A stretch of 64,000 bases of DNA from Martinezella lusitana (GTDB lineage Bacteria > Pseudomonadota > Alphaproteobacteria > Rhizobiales > Rhizobiaceae), in assembly GCF_900094565.1 (NCBI RefSeq), contig NZ_FMAF01000006.1, positions 183,422 to 247,421 on the forward strand, in the 5' to 3' direction. The notes beneath the pieces were generated by a model. That model saw only the letters and a program-made list of their open reading frames with translations. It made no database searches and was not told where the DNA came from. Each line of letters opens with the position of its first letter. Within the stretch, counting starts at the first letter, position 1. The position numbers were made by a program, and so were the translations under genes. Of this stretch, positions 35,288-43,921 are shown piece after piece.

Positions 35288-35539
35288 TCAACCCTTGGCT
35301 GGCTCCTTCTCCAGCAGGTAGATCGCCTCGCCGAAATCCTCCATCTTGCTCATCAGCGCGGCATGAGCATCCCGCAGGCCCTGATTGTAGTAATGGGGCC
35401 CAATCTCGGCGGTGAAGAAATCTAGCAGGAATTCGGCGGGCAGCGTGCCGAGCGTCTGGTCGAACTCGTCGGCGAAATAGCGCTGAAGGCGGGCGACCAT
35501 GGCTGCCTTCTCTTCCTTGGCAAAAGTGATCTTCTTCAT
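35288..35539 (-). CDS. DUF2164 family protein
   Basis: 82-residue soluble protein of unknown function. The DUF2164 pattern is clear: MKKITFAKEEKAAMVARLQR, YFADEFDQTLGTLPAEFLLD and FFTAEIGPHYYNQGLRDAHA. The start at 35539 has GGGAGG 7 bases upstream; an in-frame ATG at 35572 would add 11 unrelated residues. Convergent with panB, 8 bp apart. Confidence 0.85.
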   Translation of the reverse strand: MKKITFAKEEKAAMVARLQRYFADEFDQTLGTLPAEFLLDFFTAEIGPHYYNQGLRDAHAALMSKMEDFGEAIYLLEKEPAKG

Positions 35540-35773
35540 AGTCAACGCCTCCCATTTTGCGAACAAGCCCAATAAGATGGATCAAGGAAATCAATTCACC
35601 CATCAAGTAAATTGAATTGCCGCCTCTTCGCGCGCAGCTTACAGCTCCGCCATTGAACAGCGCGCGGGAGCGGACACGCAAGGGGTGCAATCATATTTGT
35701 GATCCGCGCCCGGGGATGCAAATCCACTGTCCGGGATTACGTGCCGGGTTTTCCATGAAGGACAGAGCGGACC

Positions 35774-36496
35774 ATGAGTCGCGCGGAATTTCTTGACGGG
35801 TTGAAGGGTGGCATCCCCGTCGGCCTTGCAGCAGCGCCCTTCGGCGCCTTGTTTGGCGCCTTGGCGCGCGATCAGGGCATGTCGCTCGGCGAATTGACCC
35901 TGATGAGCGGCACCGTTTATGCCGGTGCCAGCCAGATGGTGGGGCTGGATCTCTTCGGCCACAACGTCCAGGCTTGGCTCATAGTGCTGTCGATCCTGGC
36001 AGTGAACTTCCGCCACGTGCTCTATTCGGCGGCGATTGCCCGCTATATCAGGCATTTCTCGGCGGTCGAAAAATTCTTCACCTTCTTCCTGCTGGTCGAT
36101 CCGCAATTCGCCGAGACGGTCAAGCGTCATGAAAGCGGCAAGCCCGTAACTTTCGCCTGGTATTTCGGCTTTGCGGCAATGGTTTATGTTCCCTGGGTAC
36201 TGGTGAGCCTTGCCGGCGGTTCGCTCGGCAGTCTCATCGGCGATCCGAAATCCATCGGCCTCGATATCCTGCTGCCGATCTATTTCCTCGGAATCGTCAT
36301 AGGCTTTCGCAAGCGCGATAACTTCCTGCCCGTCGTGGTGGCCAGCGCCGCGGCTTCGGCCCTCGCCTATCGCTATGTCGGCTCGCCCTGGCATGTCAGC
36401 ATCGGAGCGCTCGCCGGCGTCGCCATCGCCGCTATTCTGCCGCCGGTGAAAGCAAATCGTAAGCCCGACCTCGTTCACGAAAACCACGAGGTCTGA
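35774..36496 (+). CDS. azlC: AzlC, branched-chain amino-acid exporter large subunit
   Basis: 240-residue inner-membrane protein with about seven hydrophobic helices. The family signature is FLDGLKGGIPVGLAAAPFGA near the N-terminus, LMSGTVYAGASQMVGLDL and ILAVNFRHVLYSAAIARY. Together with AzlD it exports branched-chain amino acids or their analogues. The stop is 2 bp before azlD, so the subunits are co-expressed. Confidence 0.92.
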   Translation: MSRAEFLDGLKGGIPVGLAAAPFGALFGALARDQGMSLGELTLMSGTVYAGASQMVGLDLFGHNVQAWLIVLSILAVNFRHVLYSAAIARYIRHFSAVEKFFTFFLLVDPQFAETVKRHESGKPVTFAWYFGFAAMVYVPWVLVSLAGGSLGSLIGDPKSIGLDILLPIYFLGIVIGFRKRDNFLPVVVASAAASALAYRYVGSPWHVSIGALAGVAIAAILPPVKANRKPDLVHENHEV

Positions 36497-36498
36497 CC

Positions 36499-36810
36499 AT
36501 GCTCGACTTCAATTCGCATATGGTCCTGCTGATCCTGGCTGCAGCCGTGGTGACCTTCTTGACGCGCATCGGCGGCTACATCCTCATCGTCAAGATGACC
36601 CGCATCCCGCCGCGCGTCGAGGCGGCGCTGAATGCGGTGCCCGCTGCAGTGCTGACGACCCTCGTCGCACCGGCCTTCTTCATCGGCGGCTGGGATACAA
36701 GGGTGGCACTATTCGCGGCCCTTCTGGTGGGCTTGCGCTATCCGCCGACATTCATGTTGATCGTAGGCTGGATCGTCGTGATGGCCTGGCGGCATTTCAT
36801 CGGCGCTTGA
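36499..36810 (+). CDS. azlD: AzlD, branched-chain amino-acid exporter small subunit
   Basis: 103-residue membrane protein with three to four helices. The pattern VVTFLTRIGGYILIVKM, then RVEAALNAVPAAVLTTLVAP, identifies AzlD. It is the required partner of AzlC immediately upstream. An inverted repeat downstream may end the transcript. Confidence 0.92.
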   Translation: MLDFNSHMVLLILAAAVVTFLTRIGGYILIVKMTRIPPRVEAALNAVPAAVLTTLVAPAFFIGGWDTRVALFAALLVGLRYPPTFMLIVGWIVVMAWRHFIGA

Positions 36811-36824
36811 AATGCCCGCAGCCG

Positions 36825-36852
36825 ATCCCGCCCCTCACACGAGAGGCGGGAT
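36825..36852 (+). terminator. Hairpin between azlD and the Xaa-Pro aminopeptidase
   Basis: ATCCCGCC and GGCGGGAT form a perfect 8-bp stem, with extra CTC/GAG pairing inside. It lies between convergent genes. No T-run follows on either strand, so termination here would need another factor. Confidence 0.4.
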
Positions 36853-36861
36853 GGCATGGTC

Positions 36862-38697
36862 TCAATGGCTGAGTTCGAGCGTCGCGTTCTCCAGCCAGGC
36901 CCGGATATCCGCATCATGGATCAGCGGCATCAGCGCTTCACGAGTCTTGGTATGATAGTCGTTCAGCCAGTGCAGCTCTTCATGCGTCAACAGTTCCACA
37001 AGGACCAGGCTGCGGTCGATCGGGCAGAAGGTCAGCGTCTCGAAACCCAGCATCGGCATATCGCCGCCTTCGATCTCCTCCGGATCGCGAATGTAGATCA
37101 GGTTTTCGATGCGGATGCCGAAATGGCCGGGGCGGTAGTAGCCGGGCTCGTTCGAGAGAATCATGCCGGGCAACAGTTCCTGCGTCGATAGCCGCGAGAT
37201 GCGCTGCGGCCCCTCATGCACCGAGAGATAGGAACCGACGCCATGGCCGGTGCCGTGGGCAAAATCGACGCCGGCTTTCCAGAGCGCGATGCGCGCCAGC
37301 GGGTCGAGATCGCAGCCGCGCGTGCCCTTCGGGAAGCGCGCCGTGCTGATCGCGATCATTCCCTTCAAAACCAGCGTGAAAAGGCGCTTCTGTTCTTCGG
37401 GGACGGTGCCGACTCCGACCGTGCGGGTAATATCGGTGGTGCCGTTGATATACTGGGCGCCTGAATCGATCAGGAACAGCTCGCCGGCTTGAATCAGCCG
37501 GTCGCTCGCCGTCGTGACGCGATAATGCATGATCGCGGCATGCTCGCCGGCGCCCGAGATCGTATCGAAGGAAATGTCCTTCAGCGGGTTCTGCATGCTT
37601 TCGCCGACACGGGCGCGGCAGGCTTCCAGCCGTTCGGCGGCAGCGATTTCCGTCACGGTGCCCGGCTTGGTGGTTTCCAGCCAGTAGAGGAATTCCACCA
37701 TGGCGGCGCCGTCCTGCAGATGGGCTGCCGCGGATCCGTTGATCTCAGCGGCATTCTTGCAGGCGCGCGGCAGCTTGGCGGGATCATTCCCCTCGACGAC
37801 CTCGCCACCCTCGCGGCGGATGATATCGGTGAGCGCATAGGAAGCGAGGTCCGGATCGACCAGGATGCGCCCACCATTCGCAGCCGCGAGAGCCAGCCGC
37901 TTGGCGAGGTCAAACGGCGGCAGCTGCTTGCAGATCTGCGCCAGGTAGGCCTCGGCCTCGACCTTGGTCTTGCGCTTGTCGAGGAAGAGCTCGGCCTCGG
38001 CCTCGGCATAGATGATGGCGCGTGCCAGCGGATGCGGTGTGTGCGGCACGTCGCTGCCGCGAATGTTGAAGATCCAGGCAACCGAGGACGGATCGGTGAT
38101 CAAGGCCGCCTTGAGGTTCTTTTCCTTCAGACTGGCTGCGATCGTCGCCAGCTTGTCTCTCGCCAATATGCCGGCCTGGCCAATATCCTGAATGATGACG
38201 CCGCCGAGCGGTTCGTCGGGCCGGTCGCTCCAGAGCCGGTCCAGCGGATTGTGGGGCAGGAAAACCAACTTGCCGTCGATTTCGCCCAGCGCCTTCTCCA
38301 GCCGCCGCACTTCGGCGCCCGTATGCAGCCACGGATCGATGCCGAGCCGGAATCCCTTCTTTGCATTGCGCGGCAGCCAGACATGCGGCGGCTCGTTCAC
38401 CAGGTCGCCGCCGGTAAAGACGGTGCGATCCACCTGCTCGGCGAGCTGCGTCACATAACGACCGTCCACGAAAACCACGGCTTGGCTGTGTGTCACAAGT
38501 GCAACACCCGCCGACCCAGTAAAGCCTGTGAGCCATGCCAGACGCTCCGAGCAGCTGGGCACGTACTCGCCTTGATACTCATCGGCACGAGGCACGAGGA
38601 AGCCGTCAATGCCGAGATCGCCGAAGGCGTTGCGCAATCCGGCGACACGTTCGCGGCCGAATTGCGGGGTGGAGGTGACGTCGAAAGACTGAAACAT
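36862..38697 (-). CDS. Xaa-Pro aminopeptidase, long M24B form
   Basis: 611-residue metallopeptidase that removes N-terminal residues ahead of proline. Two creatinase-like N-terminal domains (about 1-310) precede the pita-bread catalytic domain (about 320-545). Metal ligands are visible: the two Asp in FLIDSGAQYINGTTDITRTV, His in HGTGHGVGSYLSVHEGP, and Glu in SNEPGYYRPGHFGIRIEN. A ~60-residue C-terminal extension (TFCPIDRSLVLVELLTHEEL, then HWLNDYHTKTREAL) is typical of the eukaryote-like XPNPEP1 form, which explains the length over the ~440-residue E. coli PepP. Confidence 0.93.
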   Translation of the reverse strand: MFQSFDVTSTPQFGRERVAGLRNAFGDLGIDGFLVPRADEYQGEYVPSCSERLAWLTGFTGSAGVALVTHSQAVVFVDGRYVTQLAEQVDRTVFTGGDLVNEPPHVWLPRNAKKGFRLGIDPWLHTGAEVRRLEKALGEIDGKLVFLPHNPLDRLWSDRPDEPLGGVIIQDIGQAGILARDKLATIAASLKEKNLKAALITDPSSVAWIFNIRGSDVPHTPHPLARAIIYAEAEAELFLDKRKTKVEAEAYLAQICKQLPPFDLAKRLALAAANGGRILVDPDLASYALTDIIRREGGEVVEGNDPAKLPRACKNAAEINGSAAAHLQDGAAMVEFLYWLETTKPGTVTEIAAAERLEACRARVGESMQNPLKDISFDTISGAGEHAAIMHYRVTTASDRLIQAGELFLIDSGAQYINGTTDITRTVGVGTVPEEQKRLFTLVLKGMIAISTARFPKGTRGCDLDPLARIALWKAGVDFAHGTGHGVGSYLSVHEGPQRISRLSTQELLPGMILSNEPGYYRPGHFGIRIENLIYIRDPEEIEGGDMPMLGFETLTFCPIDRSLVLVELLTHEELHWLNDYHTKTREALMPLIHDADIRAWLENATLELSH

Positions 38698-38750
38698 GGC
38701 TTGATCCGAGACTGATGGGAATCCGTGAAACTGAGTGCTGCCAGTATGTT

Positions 38751-38786
38751 AGAGCATGATTGTCGGAAGTGCGACGTGATTTTCGG
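38751..38786. repeat. Degenerate copy of the dispersed repeat
   Basis: Aligns without gaps to the left 36 bases of the repeat at 47810, keeping AGAGCA, AAGTGCG and TTTTC blocks but with many changes elsewhere. It lies in the 339-bp gap 38698-39036, whose right part carries the promoter of the small transcript at 39 kb. Confidence 0.4.
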
Positions 38787-38954
38787 CTGCGGGCGAAAAC
38801 TGTCGGCTGGGCGGCAAATCGAGCCCGCAGCATCGCAGGTCTCGAACCTGGCCCGTTAACGAATCCGCCCATTTCATGAGCATCGCTGGTCAATTATGAC
38901 ATCTTCACGGCATGCAATATGCATATGACGCATGGCTCCCATGAGGCGTACCCC

Positions 38955-38983
38955 CTGCCACGCAAGCGGGCGAGTCGCTATAT
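38955..38983 (+). promoter_or_regulatory. Candidate promoter of the small transcript
   Basis: CTGCCA at 38955-38960 and CTATAT at 38978-38983 are spaced 17 bp. The -10 is perfect for rhizobia and the -35 is moderate. Start of transcription would be near 38990. A hairpin GGGCTC-N5-GAGCCC (38999-39015) follows at the 5' end of the RNA. Confidence 0.45.
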
Positions 38984-39036
38984 CCAGCGCATCGAACGGG
39001 GCTCACAACGAGCCCAACCAAAAAGGACTAAAAACA

Positions 39037-39177
39037 ATGCCTATCTCCCGCTCTGCATATGTTAGCCCGGCGCTGGCTGGCGAGCGTCGCACCGTACGCC
39101 ACTCCGTCGGCTCGCTTCGTCAGCTTGAAGTCGAAACGTCCAGGGCAATCGGCACAAGCCGTGGCGATCGCCACTAA
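39037..39177 (+). CDS. Small 46-residue protein, unrecognised
   Basis: I do not recognise this protein. It reads MPISRSAYVSPALAGERRTV, then RHSVGSLRQLEVETSRAIGT, ending SRGDRH. It is Ser/Arg-rich and hydrophilic, with no membrane segment. Translation looks real: AAAAGGA sits 9 bases before the ATG, a 5' hairpin lies just upstream, and a strong terminator follows 140 bp later. The frame opens further upstream to 38932, but the strong ribosome-binding site favours 39037. The unit is flanked by a divergent peptidase gene and convergent prmA, so it is independent. It could be a small regulatory protein or a dual-function RNA. Confidence 0.5.
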   Translation: MPISRSAYVSPALAGERRTVRHSVGSLRQLEVETSRAIGTSRGDRH

Positions 39178-39314
39178 GAGTTCATGAGCTACGCGTTCTA
39201 ATTCGGTTGTGGTCCGGTTCTCCTCCTCCCTCCCCGGATCATGATCAGAACGGTAGAGCCCGCTTGAGCACTCCTCCACACGCTCGCGGGTAAGATCGGT
39301 CTAGGCCGATCCAA

Positions 39315-39341
39315 GGCGGTGCCTCGGCACCGCCTTTTTTT
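39315..39341 (+). terminator. Strong intrinsic terminator after the small ORF
   Basis: GGCGGTGCC and GGCACCGCC form a perfect 9-bp stem with a 2-base gap in the middle, followed directly by TTTTTTT. A second hairpin, GATCGG/CCGATC (39293-39311), precedes it. Together they define the end of a roughly 350-nt transcript. Confidence 0.85.
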
Positions 39342-39383
39342 ATTTTCTCTCGTCGGAAACAGGATTACGGAAAAGCGACCGGC

Positions 39384-40262
39384 TCAAGGCCGGTCGAGAT
39401 GGATGGTGACCCAGCCGTTGCGCCAGATGGTGCGCACATGGCGCAGCTTCGCACCATTATAAGCAGCAAGAACCTTCCAGCGCTGTTCGGCGAGAATGCC
39501 GGAAAGAACGACCGAGCCGCCCGGCGCCAGATGGGCCACAAGTTGCGGCGCCATCTTGATCAGCGGACGCGCAAGAATATTGGCGATGATCAGATCGAAC
39601 GGCCCATGACGCGAAAAGGCCGTGGAATGAAAGCCCGGCGCAGTCTCGAGCGCGATGCCTGAGGAAATGCCGTTGCGGCGCACATTTTCGCGCGCGACAC
39701 GCACGGCGACCGGATCGATGTCGGTGGCAAGAACCGGAATATTGCGCAGCTTGCGCACCCCGATCGCCAGCACGCCGCTGCCGGTGCCGAGGTCGAGGGC
39801 ATTGCGCACACGCCGGCTGGCGAGAACCTTCTCGATCGTCTCCAGGCAACCCGCCGTCGTGCCGTGATGGCCGGTACCAAACGCTTGGCCGGCATCGATC
39901 TCGATGGCGATGTCGCTCGAGCCAATCTTGTCGCGGTCGTGCGAACCGTGCACCAGAAAGCGCCCGGCGCGAACCGGCTTCAATCCCTCCAGCGACTTGG
40001 CGATCCAATCGACATCAGGAATGATTTCCTTTTCGACGGCAAGCTCGGGAAAGGTCGGCTTCAGCAAGGCGGCAAAGCGAGCGCGCACGTCGTCTTCGTC
40101 ATCCGCGTAGAGATAGATCGAGGTTTCCCAGATGTCCCTCTTCTCGTCGATCTCGCTGGTAGCGATCGGCAACTCTTCGTCTTCGAACACCGGCGTCATC
40201 AGATCGAGGATCTGCTCTGCCTTCTTCTCGGTCGTCGTCACATAAAGGCGGATTTCACTCAA
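39384..40262 (-). CDS. prmA: Ribosomal protein L11 methyltransferase
   Basis: Trimethylates L11 in the cytoplasm. About 292 residues: an N-terminal recognition domain followed by a SAM-dependent methyltransferase domain with ALDLGTGSGVLAIGVRKL (SAM motif I), VLATDIDPVAVRVARENV, and IIANILARPLIKMAPQL (NxL catalytic region). DAGQAFGTGHHGTTAGCLE is the PrmA hallmark. I chose the TTG at 40262 (family start SEIRLYVTTTEKKAE); the frame is open to an ATG at 40304, which would overlap the upstream gene by 22 bases. It is last in a SCO1-monooxygenase-prmA string. Confidence 0.93.
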   Translation of the reverse strand: MSEIRLYVTTTEKKAEQILDLMTPVFEDEELPIATSEIDEKRDIWETSIYLYADDEDDVRARFAALLKPTFPELAVEKEIIPDVDWIAKSLEGLKPVRAGRFLVHGSHDRDKIGSSDIAIEIDAGQAFGTGHHGTTAGCLETIEKVLASRRVRNALDLGTGSGVLAIGVRKLRNIPVLATDIDPVAVRVARENVRRNGISSGIALETAPGFHSTAFSRHGPFDLIIANILARPLIKMAPQLVAHLAPGGSVVLSGILAEQRWKVLAAYNGAKLRHVRTIWRNGWVTIHLDRP

Positions 40263-40282
40263 CTCGTCGCTCTTTCTCGTTC

Positions 40283-41431
40283 TTACTCGGCCCAATCGAT
40301 CCAAGGCGGCTTTGGCGTATCGTAACCGGCTACACTCCGAAGCAGGGCCAGCCGGGCCGGGCCGAATCGCAGGAGTAGCGGTGCCAACAGATTGCGCGCC
40401 TCAATGGCCAGCGGATTTATCATGGTGATCAGTCGCGTCAGGCCATAGGTCTGCTTCAACACCTGCTTCACGGCGGGAATTCTCAGCGCCGAATACTCCT
40501 GTTCTCGCCCTTCCGCAATGAGCCAGCCAAGCCAGCAGGCATCTTCGATGCCGAGGTTCATGCCGCGCGCGCCGGCTGGCGAATGAATGTGGGCAGCATC
40601 ACCGGCCAGAAACACATTGCCCTTCGCCATCGGCTCGACATGGCGAAAGTGAATGCGGAACTGCGAGGCCCAGGTCTTCTCGGCAACCTTGGCCGGATGA
40701 ACGATGCGGCTTTCGAAACCCTCCAGCGTCGAAATATAGCGTATGACATCGGCAGCGACAGGCAGGCGTCCGATCATGCCTGGATCGAAGAGCGAGATCT
40801 CGGCGACATGCGTATCGACCGGATCTTCGTAGCGGAAATCCGCGAGATAGAAATAGGCCTCCAGCGCCTCCCCGGGGAAACCGGCACCCAGCGCCTTGCG
40901 CACGACAGAATGCGCACCATCGGCACCGACGAGGATATCCGGCCGAACCGTTTCCATCGCGCCGTCGGCATGCCTGAGCGTAACCTCCGGCTTCCTCAAA
41001 TCGGCCACCTCGCCCGCGACAACAGCCGTTTGCCATTCCGGCGCAATGCCGTGGGCCGAAAGCGCCTCGATCAGCAAGCGTTCGGTGCGGCCCTGCGCCA
41101 AAGCATGAACGGCGCTGAAACGACCGTTCACCTGCCGGGTATCCAGCTCGATGAGAGTTTTCTCTCCCGAACGAACACGAAAATGTTCGATGGGTTGAGC
41201 GGTGGCGATGATGCGTTCACCGACGCCGCAGGCGGAAAGCAGCGTCAGCGTGCGTGCATTGACACCAAGAGCTCGGCTCTCCTCGGCGGGTGTCGGGCCA
41301 GTGCCGTCATCGATGATGCGCGGCGCGAAGCCGCGTCGGGCAAGCTCAAGCGCGGCGGTTAAGCCGACAGGCCCCGCCCCGGCAATCAGGATGGATCTGG
41401 ATTTCGCTTGGCCGCCAACCCCGTCGCCCAT
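40283..41431 (-). CDS. FAD-dependent monooxygenase (PHBH fold)
   Basis: 382-residue flavin hydroxylase related to UbiH and aromatic-ring hydroxylases. It has the FAD-binding GxGxxG in ILIAGAGPVGLTAALELARR (near residue 20), the DG motif in LVGADGAHSVVRKAL (near 160), and the GD motif in FLAGDAAHIHSPAGARGMN (near 280). The start at 41431 follows GGATAGGGG and begins 8 bases after the SCO1 stop. A frame extending another 134 codons upstream is a shadow of SCO1. The C-terminal 60 residues are helical and hydrophobic. Substrate is unknown. Confidence 0.88.
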   Translation of the reverse strand: MGDGVGGQAKSRSILIAGAGPVGLTAALELARRGFAPRIIDDGTGPTPAEESRALGVNARTLTLLSACGVGERIIATAQPIEHFRVRSGEKTLIELDTRQVNGRFSAVHALAQGRTERLLIEALSAHGIAPEWQTAVVAGEVADLRKPEVTLRHADGAMETVRPDILVGADGAHSVVRKALGAGFPGEALEAYFYLADFRYEDPVDTHVAEISLFDPGMIGRLPVAADVIRYISTLEGFESRIVHPAKVAEKTWASQFRIHFRHVEPMAKGNVFLAGDAAHIHSPAGARGMNLGIEDACWLGWLIAEGREQEYSALRIPAVKQVLKQTYGLTRLITMINPLAIEARNLLAPLLLRFGPARLALLRSVAGYDTPKPPWIDWAE

Positions 41432-41439
41432 CTTGGCCC

Positions 41440-42042
41440 CTATCCCTTCTTGATCAGGTTCTCCAGCTTCTTCACCGCCACGTCCGGATCCTCCTGGTAG
41501 GCAATGGTTCCGGCAAAACCGCCGGCCGAATCCAGCAGGAAAACCGAGGCGGTGTGATCCATGGTATAATCGCCGCTCGGTTGCTTTTCGTCCACCGGCA
41601 CCTTCTTGGCATAGACACGGAACCCCTTGACCATGTCCATCACCTTCGAGGGATCGCCCGAAATGCCGGTAATCCGCTTGGATACGTTGGAAACATACTG
41701 GTCCATGATTTGAGGCGTATCGCGCTCGGGATCGACAGTCACGAAATAGGCATTGAGCTTGGTGCCATCGGGATCGACCTTCTGCAGCCAACCGTCCAGT
41801 TCGAACAGGGTCGTCGGGCAGACATCCGGGCAATGCGTATAGCCGAAGAACACGGCCGAAGGCTTACCGCGAAACGCCTGATCGCTGATTGGCTGGCCAC
41901 TCTGCGAGACGAGCGTGAAAGGCACGCCGTAAGGCCCCGCCGCTGCCGCCTCCGGCGCCCTGCCATTTCCGAAGCTCAGCCAGCCCAATATCCCGGCCAC
42001 GATCAACACGGCCACCCAGACACCAATTCGCACGCTTTTCAT
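41440..42042 (-). CDS. SCO1/SenC copper-chaperone-like protein
   Basis: 200-residue, thioredoxin-fold protein anchored by an N-terminal helix (about 6-22, IGVWVAVLIVAGILGWLSF) and facing the periplasm. It has the copper-binding motif CPDVC in FFGYTHCPDVCPTTL and the distal His in MDHTASVFLLDS, as expected for proteins that load copper into cytochrome oxidase CuA or act as thiol reductants. The start at 42042 has AAGGAATT upstream. It is first of a three-gene string ending with prmA. The functional link to the monooxygenase is unclear. Confidence 0.92.
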   Translation of the reverse strand: MKSVRIGVWVAVLIVAGILGWLSFGNGRAPEAAAAGPYGVPFTLVSQSGQPISDQAFRGKPSAVFFGYTHCPDVCPTTLFELDGWLQKVDPDGTKLNAYFVTVDPERDTPQIMDQYVSNVSKRITGISGDPSKVMDMVKGFRVYAKKVPVDEKQPSGDYTMDHTASVFLLDSAGGFAGTIAYQEDPDVAVKKLENLIKKG

Positions 42043-42500
42043 GACTGCAATTCCTTGATCGGCCCCCACCGTCCATCCCGCCTGAAAAATGGCGAAGGAA
42101 GGTCCTCCAGCCGGTGTAACGGCTCGTCGTGGAGGACGCAATTCAACAAGACGTTTTGACGGAGCCGAAATCGTCGCAGCAGGGGGCCGCTAAGTCTCAA
42201 GCGTCCTCCCGGCTCTTCCTTGCCGTTTCGGGTAGACCGCGGCGAAATCTGCCTGTGTGTTAAACCAATCCTAACCTGTCCGCGCCAACATCAACCACAA
42301 AAGCAAGACTCGACTTCGCCGGCCGCAGGCAAAGCGCGGCAGACCGATTTCTTTCAGAAGGGCATGACGCCCGCCGGATCAGCCAGGCGTTTTCCGCCGA
42401 AGCCACCGGATGCTGCCGCTGCCCAAGCCGCTCCAGCCGATCCCTCTTTTTCAATCGCTAGCGTCGCGTGCCGCCGACGCCAAACGGGAAGTCCTCAATC
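42043..42500. other. Intergenic region between SCO1 and cheW
   Basis: 458 bp holding the divergent promoters. A Pro/Ala-rich frame is open from 42220 to 42504 on the plus strand, but it has no ribosome-binding site and overlaps the cheW start by 4 bases. I see no convincing gene or operator. Confidence 0.4.
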
Positions 42501-42965
42501 ATGACGAACGCCATCAAACAATCGGGCGCCTACCTGGAAATCGTCTCCTTCCATCTCGGCGATCAGGAGTTTTGCATCGATATCATGGCCATCCGCGAAA
42601 TCCGCGGATGGGCGCCGGTAACGCCCATGCCGCATACGCCGCCTTACGTGCTCGGCCTCATCAACCTGCGCGGTGCCGTCATCCCCGTCATCGACATGGC
42701 CTGCCGCCTCGGTATGAAAATGACCGAGCCATCCGAGCGCTCGGCGATCATCGTCACCGACATAGCTGGAAAACTCGTTGGCCTCCTGGTCGAACAGGTC
42801 TCCGACATGATGACCATCAAGAGCGAAGATCTGCAGCCGGCGCCGGAGATCATCCCGGAAACACAGCGCGCCTTCTGCCGCGGCATCGTGGCGCTGGAAA
42901 AGAGCATGGTCTGCTTCCTCAACCTCGATACCATCATCGCCGATCAACTGGCGCAGGCAGCCTGA
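42501..42965 (+). CDS. cheW: Chemotaxis coupling protein CheW
   Basis: 154-residue scaffold that links chemoreceptors to the CheA kinase. It begins after a short tail with YLEIVSFHLGDQEFCIDIMA, then IREIRGWAPVTPMPHTPPYV, LGLINLRGAVIPVIDMACRL and LVEQVSDMMTIKSEDLQPAP. No CheA, receptor or other chemotaxis gene is nearby, so it is an orphan copy. The start at 42501 has GGGAAG about 10 bases upstream. A strong terminator follows. Confidence 0.93.
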   Translation: MTNAIKQSGAYLEIVSFHLGDQEFCIDIMAIREIRGWAPVTPMPHTPPYVLGLINLRGAVIPVIDMACRLGMKMTEPSERSAIIVTDIAGKLVGLLVEQVSDMMTIKSEDLQPAPEIIPETQRAFCRGIVALEKSMVCFLNLDTIIADQLAQAA

Positions 42966-42990
42966 TCTCAACACATTGCCGCAAAAGAGA

Positions 42991-43028
42991 ATCGCCCTGG
43001 GGCCAAGGCTCCAGGGCGATCGTTTTTG
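42991..43028 (+). terminator. Intrinsic terminator after cheW
   Basis: ATCGCCCTGG and CCAGGGCGAT form a perfect 10-bp stem, with further GCC/GGC pairing in the loop, followed by CGTTTTTG. Confidence 0.85.
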
Positions 43029-43230
43029 TTCGACCGGCGTTGGCAGGGGTGTAGCCAATGCGCCAGCCATGCAGGCCGTGAACAGACGGAAGCATCGCTT
43101 CACTGTTCGTCTTCAAAATTGCATCAAAAAGATGCAATCCGAAAGCAACTAGAAGGAATTCGACAACCAAAGAGTATGACTTTTTTTGGTAATAACCCTC
43201 TAACGGTTGTCGATGTGGTATTCTGATAGC

Positions 43231-43725
43231 TTATTTGGGTTTCCCGTTCTTCCAGCTAACATTCTGACCGAACAGCGGTATTGTCGAAATCGTCATCTTG
43301 GCCGAGCCGTCCGTCAATTGCCGCGAATGGATGAGATAGACCAGCGTATCGTTCTTCTTGTCGTAGATTCGGGTCACGACCAGCTTCTTCCAGATAAGCG
43401 ACAATCCGGCGCGAAACACTTCCTCGCCACTCTGGGACAGATTGATATCGCCGATCTCGATCGGGCCGGTCTGGCGGCAGGCGATGGAGTTGTTGGAAGG
43501 ATCCTCGAACCAGTTGCCCTTGCGCAATCGGTCTATGACGCTGCGGTCGAAATAGGTGACGTGGCAGGTGACACCGGAGACCCCCGGATCAGACACGGCA
43601 TCGACCAGAATATCATTGCCTGTCCAATCCACTCCCACCTTGCCGACGACTTCGGCAGAGGCGGAAACAGGAGCCAAAGCCAGGAAAGACGCGGCAATGG
43701 CGGCACAGAATTTCGGTGAACTCAT
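43231..43725 (-). CDS. creA: CreA family periplasmic protein
   Basis: 164-residue exported protein of unknown function. The signal peptide is residues 1-24 (MSSPKFCAAIAASFLALAPV, cleaved after ASA). The mature part matches CreA: EVVGKVGVDWTGNDILVDAV, PGVSGVTCHVTYFDRSVID and IACRQTGPIEIGDI, with a conserved Cys pair. The role is unknown in all organisms I know of. It is monocistronic, about 190 bp from the AHSA1 gene. Confidence 0.9.
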   Translation of the reverse strand: MSSPKFCAAIAASFLALAPVSASAEVVGKVGVDWTGNDILVDAVSDPGVSGVTCHVTYFDRSVIDRLRKGNWFEDPSNNSIACRQTGPIEIGDINLSQSGEEVFRAGLSLIWKKLVVTRIYDKKNDTLVYLIHSRQLTDGSAKMTISTIPLFGQNVSWKNGKPK

Positions 43726-43921
43726 CGGTCATCCTCCAATATCAGCCGCGGAGCTAGAGCGGCATCGCTAAGGTAAGAGTGCCGGTGAGCTATGCAAGAG
43801 AAGGCCGCCAATGCCACTGCCTACGAACGACCGCTCAGCGATGGGCGCCGACGGCAGCTCCCATCGCGAGGCGCCATCGCCAGGGCGACAGCGCCTCAAA
43901 CCACGTCGAGAGCATTTGGCT

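Noticed and set aside
38810..38870. Stretch CAGGTCTCGAACCTGGCCCG resembling part of a tRNA
   Set aside because: It suggests a T-arm on the minus strand, but no acceptor, D-arm or anticodon stem can be built around it.
42220..42504. 94-codon Pro/Ala/Ser-rich frame upstream of cheW
   Set aside because: No ribosome-binding site, no recognisable domain, and it overlaps the cheW start in another frame. Probably leader sequence.
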